This document shows, in pieces, positions 42,329 through 52,936 of a DNA stretch of 64,000 nt (within the stretch, counting starts at the first letter, position 1; every line of letters begins with the position of its first letter). Source of the DNA: Caenorhabditis elegans (taxonomy: Eukaryota > Nematoda > Chromadorea > Rhabditida > Rhabditidae); NCBI RefSeq assembly GCF_000002985.6, contig NC_003280.10:3220501-3284500 (forward strand), read 5' to 3'. The notes beneath the pieces are model-generated. The model was not told where the DNA came from. It worked only from the letters and a program-made list of their open reading frames with translations, and ran no database searches. The translations under genes and the position numbers were made by a program.

Positions 42329-43783
42329 ATGCAATCTATCCAATTCTTGGCCATCTTCTTCATCACCATCTTGCTCACGGTATCAGCAGCACCTCAACAG
42401 ACCTACCGTACCTACCGTAGTCTCCTTCGCGACGGGACCTTCGACCACGCTTCCATGTTCAGGTACTTTTGTTGTTGGAAGTGGAAGTTAATTGGGATCC
42501 CAGGGTTTCAGATTCACTTCCGATGGTGCAGCGGCGAGCGGACAAAAGCTTCCAAGGTTTGGACAAGGTTTCAGGTAGTTAGTACCAACACTTTCCTATT
42601 GTTTTTGTGTTTTTTTTTTGGATTTTTTGGTTTTTTTTCGGTAGATTTAAAACTCTTTTTTTTTGAAACTTTGCTTTAAAATTGGAAAATCTGAACTCCT
42701 GAAGTTGACAGCTTTTATTTAACACCAATATAGCTAGGGTGCATTCCGAATAGGCTTGAAGCATTTTTGGAACATTTTCAGAGCTCAAAATGCTCCACAT
42801 CTTGAAAATCATTAAAAAAAAGGGGCTATGATGTCAAATTTAAGCAAACATTATGAACATTTTGAATTTCGCTAAAAAAAATTTATGAACTGGTATTTTG
42901 GAGCATTTTGGAGCATTCTAGAGTAAGAGAACAAGCTGAAAATGCTCCAAATTTAAATTTTCGAACTTTTTGTTTTTAGTTTTGAAATCGTGGTATTTTT
43001 AGCTTTCATTTAACACCCATATTGCCTAGTTTTACTTTCGGGCATTTTTGGAGCATTTTTGAGCAAAAAAAAAGTGCAAAATGCTCCAAATCTAGATTTT
43101 TGACTTTTATGCTGTAATTTTCGAAATCATCATACTATTTTTGAAATTTTTTGAAATTTTGCTTTAAAATTGGCTTTCATTTGACACCCATATTGCCTAG
43201 GTTTACTTCTGAACAATTTTGGAGCACAAAATGCTCCAAATGCTCCAAATGCTCACTAAATGCTCTAAATTTTCAAATTTTTTAAAAACTAGTCAATATG
43301 GGTCAACCTAAAAACAAGGTGACGGAAGTTTCAGTTTTTTTTTGTAAAACTTCGACTTTAAAGTTTGGAGCCCTTTGGAGCACTTTAGAGCAAGAAAAGT
43401 AGCTCAGAAGGCTCCACACTTAGATTTTTGACTTTCACGCTGTTATTTTTGAATTCCTCATACTATTAGCTTTTATTTAACACCCATATTGCCTAGGTTT
43501 GCTTCTGAACAATTTTGGAGCATTTGGAGCACAAAATGCTCCAAATTTTCAAAATCGTTCAAAACTGGTCGATATGGGTGTCAAATCAAAGTTATTTTTC
43601 TGGTGAATTGGAATTTTTTACTCAAAAAGTTTTCAGACATCTGCATTATTTTATTCCTCCAAAAATATTTTCAGAATTTCAAAAATGAAAATTTTCAGAG
43701 ACTACCCCCTTCAGTACGGTGCCTCGTCGCCGTTGTATGTATTTGACGGTCGTTTGTACAATTTGGCGTCAGCACGCTCTTAG
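42329..43783 (+). CDS. small secreted peptide precursor, 93 aa
   Basis: Exons 42329-42462, 42512-42574 and 43699-43783 sum to 282 nt. A strong signal peptide (IQFLAIFFITILLTVSA) is followed by TYRTYRSLLRDGTFDHASMF, then GQKLPRFGQGFRDYPLQYGA and a C-terminus YVFDGRLYNLASARS. No cysteines. Size, signal peptide and Arg-spaced short segments suggest a neuropeptide-like or hormone-like precursor, but classical dibasic sites are absent and the identity is not recognised. The second intron (1124 bp) is a tandem repeat. Confidence 0.7.
42700..43600. repeat. tandem repeat with TTTTGGAGCATTTTGGAGC / AAATGCTCCAAAT units
   Basis: Four to five diverged copies of a unit of roughly 150-200 bp, with TTTATTTAACACCCATATTGCC followed by TTTGGAGCA and AAATGCTCCAAA inverted motifs. 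Occupies most of the second intron of the peptide gene. Related GGAGCA text at 41040-41300. Confidence 0.75.
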
Positions 43784-44249
43784 ACCCACCCCTGCATCCG
43801 CCACGTGGAAACGTTCTGGAAATTTTTGAATTCTATCAATTTATTGATTGATTTTTTTATTCCTTTGCTTTCGTTGAAAACGTCAAATAAATCAAGTGTC
43901 TTGTTATTTAAAAATTTGTAATTCCGCGTGATTTTTTCAGAAATTTTTTTTTTTTGGTTTTTTTTCAGGATTTTCTGACATAAAATGATGTTGAAGCAAA
44001 TCTAATCAGTTGTAGTATTGAATAGAAAAAGTGTAAAAAAAATGTATAAAAGATTTAGTACTACTAATCCGACTGATTTATGCACGACAACGTGATGTTT
44101 TTAAGCCATTGCACTTTTGAGGTACGGGAATTTAGAAAACGGGGATTGGAATTTTAAAACATTAATTTATATTTCGAAATCACAAAAAAAGGAAGCAAAA
44201 ACGGAACCAGAAAAATACAAGATTCTAATTTTTTCCACAAATTTGAAAA

Positions 44250-44495
44250 GTTTGGGCAAGTGGCTCAGTGGAAATTTCAACAAGTTTGGGGCAGAAGGTC
44301 ATTGGTTCAATCCCCGCTGTCGCCTATATTTTTTTAGTGCGTGAAACTTCCGAAAGTCGACATTCAAATACCTGAACATGGCTAAAAATTCAGTTTTCGA
44401 AGATTTTCCAAAAATGTCCAACTGGCTCAGTGGGATTTTCAACAAATTTGGTTCAGAAGGTCACTGGTTCGGTCCCCGCGGTGGCTAATAATTTT
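44250..44495 (+). repeat. two further tRNA-like repeats
   Basis: TGGCTCAGTGG plus GGTTCAATCCCC (about 44261-44317) and TGGCTCAGTGG plus GGTTCGGTCCCC (about 44422-44478), about 160 bp apart as in the other arrays. Confidence 0.75.
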
Positions 44496-44499
44496 GTAA

Positions 44500-47165
44500 G
44501 GTGTGACAAGCGAGAAAACTTTAATATTTTTTAACTTTTCATAACGTGACTTGGTAAAACGTTAGAATTTATCAATTTCCTAATAAAGTTGGAATTTTTC
44601 CCATTCTAAAAGTCACTTAATGGGCACTTAGTGACGTCTACTGGAAAAAAAAAGCTCCTCGATGAAAAAATGAAAGCTTAGAAAATGAGAAAAAAAAGAA
44701 GAAAAAAGGGAAATTCCGCAATGAAAAACTTGCAAGAGACGTATGTTTTCAATTTACTGCAAATGTTTCCCCTCCGTTTTTTTTCACAAAAGTGCAACAA
44801 ATTTGTGTAAGAATTGAATTTAGTTCTCATTTTTCTATTTGGAGTTGTTCCTTTTTTCGAAAACTCGAAAATTTGCAATTTTGAAAAAAAAAAAATTTTT
44901 TCTGAAACTTTGTCTGAAAATCGGTCTCAAAACAAAAGAAGTCGATTTTTAATTTCAAATTCGAATTTCCTGTCAAATTTTACGCCGTAATGCAAAAACT
45001 AGAAAATTCTAGCTCAATTTTGAAATTTTGAGAGATACGGTAGACCCAAAAGTACGCAAACACCGCCTACAGTACTCCAAAGCATTGAATTTCACGTAAT
45101 TTCGGAATTTTGAGCTGTAAAATCAGAAATAAACTAAACTAATAACGCTGAATTCGATTTTCATTTTTTTTAAGAAAAAAATTGAGCCACACTTTTTGGG
45201 CGAATCTTATCTACAAAATCATGTTCTCCTCGAGTTGGGGTGTCCCCTGGGGGCACATAGGGGACATGACACTCCGCTTGTCACCTATAGGAGAAACAGA
45301 ATTTCTTCTTTTTTTCTGTCATCTTTTTTAACCCACTTTTCCCCCTCTTTCACTTTGTGGCGGCGACTTGGCTCTGTGCCACTGAAAAAAACTCGTGGAA
45401 AATGTGCACATTTTTCTCCCATCTTTTATTTTTTGCGTTTTTCTCAGCTTCTTCTTCTTTTTTGCCTACTTTGTGTTTTTCCCCCACGCACATTTATGCC
45501 AACTTCCTGCTCCAGGTTTTGGTGTTCTTTTTTTACAACTCATAAGTTTGTTTTACTTTTTTTTTCCGAATTCCAGAATTTCTCAGGTAAATATTTAGTA
45601 TTTTGAATGTTCGTAAAAATATTTGAATTGCTCACAAAATTTAAGTGTACATGAAAAAACTAGAGAGTTCTAGCTCAATTTTGAATTTTCCAGGGTTATT
45701 GTGGCTCCATAAGTCCGCAAGTACTGAATCTCACCAGATAAGTGCACTGAAAATTTTTTCTTCAAGTTTTAATCTCAAAATTCGGCTTTCCCACAAAAAT
45801 TGAGTCTGAAAACATAAAACTAGAACTTTCTAGCTCAATTTTGAAATGTTGAGGGTTACTGTAGCACCAGAAGTACGCAAACACCTACTACAGTACCCCC
45901 AAAACACCGAATATGACGCGATTTTGAGATTTTGGCTTGAAAATCTGTACACTAAATGAGCTATGGGGAGTTTGATTTTGACACAAAAATTTGAAGAAAA
46001 AATTTTTGGCTTCCACTGTGCCCCTTTTCCTCAAAATTTTAAGATTTCCGACTAAAGCCCTAACCTTTTTGTATTTTCAGTATCAAATTCGGGTTTTCCA
46101 CAAAATTTCAGTCAGAAACTCAAAAACTAGAAGGTTCTAGGCCAATTTTGAAGTTTCGAGGGTACGGTAACGCCAAAAGTACGCAAACACCGACTACAAT
46201 ACCCCAAAACACCGAATTAGACGCGATTCGCGAATTTTGGGCTGAAAATTTAGTTATAGACTAATTGAGACACGGAAAATTCAAATTTTTTAATGAAATT
46301 TAATGAAAAAGTCCGGAAAATAGAAATTTTTCGTTAAAAATTTCGGGAAAAAACTTTTTGTGTTTTTGTTTTTTCAACATTTTTCAATCTTTGTGCTTTT
46401 TTTTCTGAAAAAAAAACAACAAGCTGAAATATTCAGAATGTTTTTCCCTTCAAACTTCGCGTTTTTCGCCTTTTTTCTCTAATTCTCCTCTAACTTTTCT
46501 CTCCCAAAATTCCCGGAAAACGCCAAAAATCAGCGACCCGTTATTCGATTTATACTTCTTTTTTCTGCATGAATTGGGCTATAGCAAAAAAATAAAATTT
46601 AAAAATAAAATTTGACACCCATTTTTCCAAAGAAAAGTTTTTGTCAGAATTCGCAAACTTAATCCATTAAATGTAAAATTTTGCGCTGATAATTTTTGTC
46701 ATTTGAAATTTTTTTCTAGCTCATCTCCCAACCGAGATATGACAATTGCAAGGAAAAGGGAGAGACGCAGACAGCGAGACTCCTCTGCGTCTCCCCTCGC
46801 CCCACACTCCCTGACGCTCTCTCGCACCCTCAAACTTCAACCGCTTGTAACTTTTGAATGGCTTAAGATAGAGGGATGCTTTTAAATTGAAAAATGCTCA
46901 AAATTTTGTGATCTGAATTTTGTTAGTTGAAAAATTTCTCATAACGCCGCTGGTTTTCCAGTTATTCGTCATAATATCCGATTTTGCACCTGTTGCCTTC
47001 ATTTTCCGGCGGAAAATCGGATTAATAATTCTGGCAACCACAATTTCTAGCTTTTCTCATACATTTATTTATTATTTTTCCTCTTTACTGCTTCCTAGCA
47101 ACCGGGCTTGCTCCGGGAGCACACTTTTTCTTCCTTACACAAAAAAACCACCGATTTTTTCCAGA
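44500..47165. repeat. gene-poor region with dispersed ACTGTAGCGCCAAAAGTACGCAAACACC repeat
   Basis: Copies of the phrase CCAAAAGTACGCAAACACCG occur near 45045, 45875, 46165, and again at 48265, 48450, 49645, 49815 and 49970 in the next gene's introns. Each is preceded by TCAATTTTGAAATTT and followed by an ATTTTGAGCTGAAAATT-like stretch, unit about 170-200 bp. No confident exon between 44500 and 47165. Confidence 0.7.
46735..46800. promoter_or_regulatory. GAGACGCAGA motif cluster upstream of the multi-start gene
   Basis: GGGAGAGACGCAGACAGCGA and CTCTGCGTCTCCCC lie 370-430 bp before the first alternative first exon. TCTGCGTCTC-type motifs are over-represented in nematode promoters. Confidence 0.4.
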
Positions 47166-47169
47166 AATA

Positions 47170-50100
47170 ATGGGAGATCAAATCGAATTGGTGCGGAATG
47201 GCGGTAACCACAGGGATTCCGATGTTCAACGCCATCATTTAAGACCCCAATTAAGCAAACAGAGCACTTTGGGCCCAGGGCCTCATGGTGAGTTTTTTTC
47301 GAAATTTTTTTTTTGGGATTTCAGAAAATTTTTTTGTACTAGTCGACGCAGAATTTAATTTTCTACAACTTTTTCAACTACAATTTTTACGAAAATTTAT
47401 GTGGAAAAAGTTACATGTGGCAAAAGATTGCTAGTTTTTCCCCCTCCCGTCAGTTTCCTGTTTGCCCTCCCGAGTGTCACTTTGCTGTGCAGTCATGTCC
47501 GAGTGGTTAAGGAGATTGACTAGAAATCAATTGGGCTCTGCCCGCGTAGGTTCGAATCCTGCTGACTGCGTTACGTTTTTTGCTTCTCTTGGAAGTAGAG
47601 AATTGCTTTAAAAATTAGATTTTCGGGGTATAAGTCGATTTTTTTTTTGAAAAAAAATCATTGACTAGTTTGAATTCTTCATGTTTTGTTAGTCTAAGCT
47701 TAGCAGAACCTTTATTTTAGCAAGAAGCTCTGAAATTATTTAAATATCAGTGTTTGCGTACTTCTGGGGGTACAGTAACCCGCGAAATTTCAAAATTGAG
47801 CTAGAAGGTTCTAGTTTTTGAGCTTCAGACTAAAATTTTACGAGGAATTCGAATTTTTAATTAAAACTTGAAAATTTTCACTTCCCGACAGGGGAAAACC
47901 GGGCACTTTCGAAGATGATCATTAATCAAGAAACAAAAAAAAAATTTGCTCGAGTCTAACCAATTGAAAAATCGCTACACATTTGTTGGATGACAATGCA
48001 AATATTTGACCATTCTCTCAATCCCAAGTCTCTTCCTCATTTTGCCGCATTTTTTTGTTCATTTATTCTCTGATTTCTTACCCTGACGAGCGAGATCATG
48101 GGTTCAGATAAGGAAAATGGAAATTTGGTTCAAAAGATGAGTGAGTTTTTGGTTTTTTTTAAAGGATTTTGTGTTTAAATTCAGATTTGCCAAAAAATCT
48201 GAAGTCGATTACAAAAAACTATTAGTTCATAGCTCAATTTTGAAATTTCAGAGGTTACGGTAGCGCCAAAAGTACGCAAACACCGATTTTTTTCGCATTT
48301 TTGAGATTTTGAGCTAAAATTCACGGTTGAACTGAGAAAAGTGGCGTAAATTCAAAATTTTGTAAGAAAAAATCGACTGTGAATTTAAAAATTGGAAAAC
48401 TAGGAGTTTCTAGCTGAATTTTGAATTTCTGTGGGTTACTGTAGCGCCAAAAGTACGCAAACACCGAATTCCGCGCGTGGTTTTTGAATTTTGACATAAA
48501 AATTAAGCTCCGGGCCCCATAAATTGCAAAAAAGTTGAATTTGATAAGGAAAGTTTTGAGAAATTTGTTTAAAAAAAAAAATTGAATTTTTGTTGAGCTT
48601 AAAAAAGTGTTTTCCTTTTTGCCGAAAAGGGGAAAATTGTAATTTTAAATTTAAATTTAAATTTAAATTTCAAACTACAAATTTTCCAATTTTCCTATTC
48701 CCGAAAATAAACGGAACGACGACAAACTGACAGGGGCCCCCTTCCAATTTTCTCATCGCTCAGCTTCACCGTGAAAAGAAATGAGAAAATATCTGCGCCT
48801 CCAGTGTTTTGCACACTCTCTCGTCACCTTTTACCTCTATTTTCCTTCCGGAAGAAAGAAGACGGAGAGTCAAAACATGTGCAGATAAACGATGTTTTTT
48901 TTTCGAGTTTTTTTTTGTTGGAAGGTCCGTTTCAGAGGTTTTTTGGGCTATTTTTTGTGGAAATTTTGATTTAAATTTGAAATTCTAAAAAAAATTCTGT
49001 AAAAAACTGAAAAAAAATTTCAAAAAAAAATTCTAAAAAATTTCAAAAAAAATGTAATTTTTTATTTTCAAATTTGATTTTTTTTCTTTAAATCTTGAAA
49101 AAAATTGTTTTTTCAAACTAAATTTCCAATTATATATTCTTTGTGAAAAATGAAATTAGCTTCAAGGTTTTAAAAAAATGTTTCCAAATTTTTTTTAAGT
49201 TTAAATATTTTTAAACTTCGAAATTTTCCTAAATTCAATTTGTAGTTTTCAAAAGTTCTGTATTTAAAATACAAATCATTTCTAAGGTCATTTTTCACCC
49301 GGAAATTTCAAAAAAAAAACTTCAAAAAAAAGTTTACATCCCCTACCTATTTATAATTCATAGTATATGCTTCCGCTCGACATTTACCTTTTTCCGGCTC
49401 ATTTTCCCATTTTTTGAATTTATTTTCCTCAAGTTTCACTTCAAATTGCTACTTTTCAGAATGAGTGGCTCCGGTGAAAAAATGATAATGACTCGAAGTA
49501 GGTGGCATTTTACACTTTAAAATTAACTTTTTGTGTGGATTTAATATTCAAACTCAAATTTCTCACAAAAATTTTGAGTGTGGAAGTCAAAAAACTAGAA
49601 GTTTCTGGCTCAATTTTGAAATTTTTAGGGATTTGGGGGTACGGAAGCGCCAAAAGTACGCAAACACCGAATTTCACGCAATTTTTTGATTTTAAGCTGA
49701 AATTGTTGTCTTAGACTAATAAAATACCAAAAATTCAAATTCAAAACGTGAAATTTAGCATAAACTGCTTCGAAAAGCGCAAATTGAAATTTTAAGGGTT
49801 ACTGTAGCGTCAAAAGTACGCAAACACCGAAATTTAGAAGTTTTTTGAGATTTTGAGCCAGAATTTTAAGTATTCACCTAGAAAATGTATAAGAATTTCA
49901 AATTTGCCAAAAAATGCGAAGACTGCTTTGAAAATCGCAAATTCCATTTTTATCGTGGTTACTGTAGCGCCAAAAGTACGCAAACACCAAAATTCGTGAA
50001 TTTTTGAGATTTTGAGCTGAAACTTTAGAGGTATATCGAGAAAATAAAAAAAAATTCAAAATCCCTTTTTGTGAAAAAGTAATAAAAAAATTTGCGAGAA

Positions 50101-50918
50101 AAATTGAAAACAACTTTTTTTCGCTAATTTTTTTCTAAATTTTATTTCTTCTTATTCAATTCTCATGACACCTGAAACAAAATTGAAAAAGAAAAAATGC
50201 ATATTTTATGTTCTAGATAATCCATTAATCCCAAAAGCTCAAGAGCTTCTGCCACCTCCTCCCCTTCTGAAAAATACATTCCCCCTCCCATCTCTTCTTA
50301 TTAGAAAAGAAAGAGGTGAGAGATGGAGTTTTAGAGAAAAAGTGTTTATAAGAGATATATAGGTGTCATATGATTAGTTTTTGACATATTACTCGGCTTT
50401 TTTTCTCGGCGGAAAATTTTTGGACTTTATTCTGTTTTATTGGCTTAAAAACTAGAAATTCGCAGTTAAAATGTTTGAAAATAATATTTATACAGCTGCC
50501 AGGCGGCCTACTCGTAAGTTTTTTAATAACATAAAAAATAGGTAAGAAAACATTTTTTTTTTATTCAAAAAAATTTAAAAAAATTTTTTTTTTGAATTTT
50601 TTAAAAATTTTTGATCTTAAAATTTCCTAGAAATTAAGAGTTTCCCCGTGCAAATAATACCAAAATTTTTCATGAAAATACTTATTTTTCCAGAAATCAC
50701 GCTTGGCACCGACCAAGACCCGTACAACAAGGAGGAGCTGGTGAACACGTTGAAAGTGAGCCAGCATTTCCATTTTCAATTTTTTTTTTCATTTTCCAAG
50801 TTTTTAGGGTCGCGAACTGGGATTCTTTGTCATTTTCTACATTTTTGCTGTTATGTGCATTGTGATGGCGTTCGAGTTCTTTAAACCAATAATTTTCACC
50901 GATAATTACCCGAATTAA
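47170..50918 (+). CDS. small single-pass membrane protein with four alternative first exons
   Basis: Common exons 50694-50755 and 50808-50918 encode ITLGTDQDPYNKEELVNTLK and GRELGFFVIFYIFAVMCIVM plus a short tail (FFKPIIFTDNYPN), i.e. one membrane segment. Four upstream ATG exons all end in phase 1 with good donors: A 47170-47287 (MGDQIELVRNGGNHRD..., 96-aa product), B 48098-48140 (MGSDKENGNLVQKM, 71 aa), C 49461-49497 (MSGSGEKMIMTR, 69 aa), D 50471-50513 (MFENNIYTAARRPT, 71 aa). A and C have a TTTTCAG-like acceptor a few bases before ATG, suited to trans-splicing. The gene therefore swaps the N-terminal tail. The function is not recognised; it could be a small accessory subunit of a membrane complex. 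Confidence 0.75.
47489..47570 (+). tRNA. tRNA-Ser (anticodon AGA)
   Basis: 82-nt cloverleaf with acceptor stem GCAGTCA/TGACTGC, discriminator G, A box (TGTCCGAGTGGTTAAGG), anticodon AGA at about 47522-47524, a long variable arm (GGGCTCTGCCCGC) as in type II tRNAs, and B box GGTTCGAATCC. A T-run follows at 47574. Decodes UCU (and UCC/UCA by inosine). Lies in the intron after exon A of the multi-start gene, same strand. Confidence 0.97.
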
Positions 50919-51033
50919 TTTGAAAAGCTTGAAAAAAAAAATGTTTTGCTGAAAAAACGGGTGTATTTTATATATTTTTCCAACAATAAAGTTGCATATT
51001 TATCTTAAACTTTATCGAAATTTAATTGCAAAG

Positions 51034-52553
51034 TCAAAATACGAAAAAAGGCAGGCACGTAGGCACGAAGGCACGTAGGCACGTGGGCGCGTAGGCACGA
51101 AGGCACGTAGGCACGTGGGCGCGTAGGCACGTAGGCACGTAGGCACGTAGGCACGAAGGCACGTAGGCACGTGGGCGCGTAGGCACGTAGGCACGTAGGC
51201 ACGAAGGCACGTAGGCACGTAGGCACGTAGGCACGAAGGCACGTAGGCACGTAGGCATGTAGGCACGTAGGCACGTAGGCACGTAGGCACGTAGGCACGT
51301 AGGCACGTAGGCACGTAGGCACGTAGGCACGTAGGCACGTAGGCACGTAGGCACGTAGGCACGTAGGCACGTAGGCACGTAGGCACGTAGGCACGTAGGC
51401 ACGTAGGCACGTAGGCACGTAGGCACGTAGGCACGTAGGCACGTAGGCACGTAGGCACGTAGGCACGTAGGCACGTAGGCACGTAGGCACGTAGGCACGT
51501 AGGCACGTAGGCACGTAGGCACGTAGGCACGTAGGCACGTAGGCACGTAGGCACGTAGGCACGTAGGCACGTAGGCACGTAGGCACGTAGGCACGTAGGC
51601 ACGTAGGCACGTAGGCACGTAGGCACGTAGGCACGTAGGCACGTAGGCACGTAGGCACGTAGGCACGTAGGCACGTAGGCACGTAGGCACGTAGGCACGT
51701 AGGCACGTAGGCACGTAGGCACGTAGGCACGTAGGCACGTAGGCACGTAGGCACGTAGGCACATCGGAATTGAGTTGCTCAATAACTTTCGAACCATCAT
51801 ACTCGATTGTCTCCTTTACCACTGAAAATATATTAAAACACATTTTTTCTATAAATCGTTGTATAAACAACCTTTCAACATTCTCTGCAACTCCATTTGA
51901 TTGATATGCCGATTGTCACCTTTGTTCTGGATGTGTCCGACGGATTGGTTGAAATGTTGATCTTTTGCTTCCGACCCTGAAACTAACCATTTTTGTTTAC
52001 TGATTTTAGTTTGGAAAACCCTACCTTTACTGTTCTCAAAACTAGCCACGTCATTCAATGCATAAGATAAGGTTCGGTTGCTGAAGACGGAGCAGCAATA
52101 AGTCTTGTATTGATTTACATCTCGAACCAATTCGCAAATCACATCCCCTGGATAACAATTTGAAGTGAGTCCCGGTTTACCGTCGCCCCAAGTACCCGCT
52201 GAAAAGTTATGATTACCAATTTTTTGTTGAATTCATTTTGAGAAATTGAAAACTCAATCAAAATGTCTGAAACTCAGGATGTGAGTTTGCGCCTAAAAAT
52301 TTATCTGATTGTGAGAAAAATTCAACCTGTCGCCAGATTTTTGCATCAGTAAAACTACATTACCATGTATAACTGTCCGAGTGTCTGCATTGTCGAATGG
52401 TATTCCACAAGCAGCTCTCGCGTTAATGTAATCGTCGACGTTTTTTCTGCCAGATTTAGATCGTAACTCAATTCCTAGGATAGCCCTTCCACAGGGGGAC
52501 ACGAGGACCCAAACGAGAAGAAGAAGTACACGAAGAATCTTAAGGATGAACGT
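51034..52553 (-). CDS. secreted-type nematode protein read into an 8-bp minisatellite
   Basis: Exons 52553(open)-52364, 52198-52025, 51976-51872 and 51821-51034 join in frame. The first has a hydrophobic signal-like start (LRVLLLLVWVLVSPCGRAIL) but no in-frame ATG; a TAA lies at 52554-52556, so a 5' exon is missing. The next parts are INARAACGIPFDNADTRTVI, GDGKPGLTSNCYPGDVICEL, TYCCSVFSNRTLSYALND and HINQMELQRMLK, with paired cysteines. The last exon begins VVKETIEYDGSKVIEQLNSD and then runs straight into about 30 repeats of an 8-residue unit, PTCLRAYV, ending PFFVF and stop. The family is not recognised. The repeat may have replaced the original stop codon. Confidence 0.6.
51054..51762. repeat. 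(GGCACGTA)n minisatellite, about 88 copies
   Basis: About 710 bp of the 8-bp unit, perfect from about 51258 to 51762. Variants (GAAGGCAC, GTGGGCGC) are confined to the 51054-51257 side, with a single GGCATGTA near 51251. Because 8 is not a multiple of 3 and the unit has no stop on the minus strand, all three minus frames are open and encode the same PTCLRAYV octapeptide repeat. Confidence 0.97.
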
Positions 52554-52936
52554 TTAATACCTGTTCTTTGTACCATGTTTTAAAAGTTTTCTGCTTATAA
52601 ACTAACAGCAATAACCTCCACGTAGCAATATGAACTTTAAACTGAACTGTGCCAAGAAAGGTTATAGAAACTTTTGGAAAGTTCATGAAAGTTCAACTGA
52701 AATATTTTGTCTGAAAAAAATTTATAGGCAGTGAAGGTAGGTCAGCATGTGCCTGCTACTAGTGTTCCGTTTTTGGTGCTTCAGGACTGAAAGAACTATT
52801 GAGTTTTCTAGACCTTACAGTATTAAAATGCTTAATGGTAAAATGAGGATAAAATTGAAATATCGAAAACAGAAAACGAGGGTAAAAAACCGGTGGACAG
52901 AGGAGAAGCACATATTCAAATTTTCCGATAAATTAT

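Noticed and set aside
39926-44495. Functional tRNA genes
   Set aside because: A and B boxes match, but no acceptor, D or anticodon stem can be drawn; only 47489-47570 folds as a tRNA.
45196-45606. Phe/Leu-rich plus-strand frames
   Set aside because: T-rich sequence open in several frames; no phase-1 donor that could make it another first exon of the 47-51 kb gene.
51054-51762. CRISPR-like regular array
   Set aside because: The repeat is a continuous 8-bp unit without spacers in a eukaryotic genome; it is a minisatellite.
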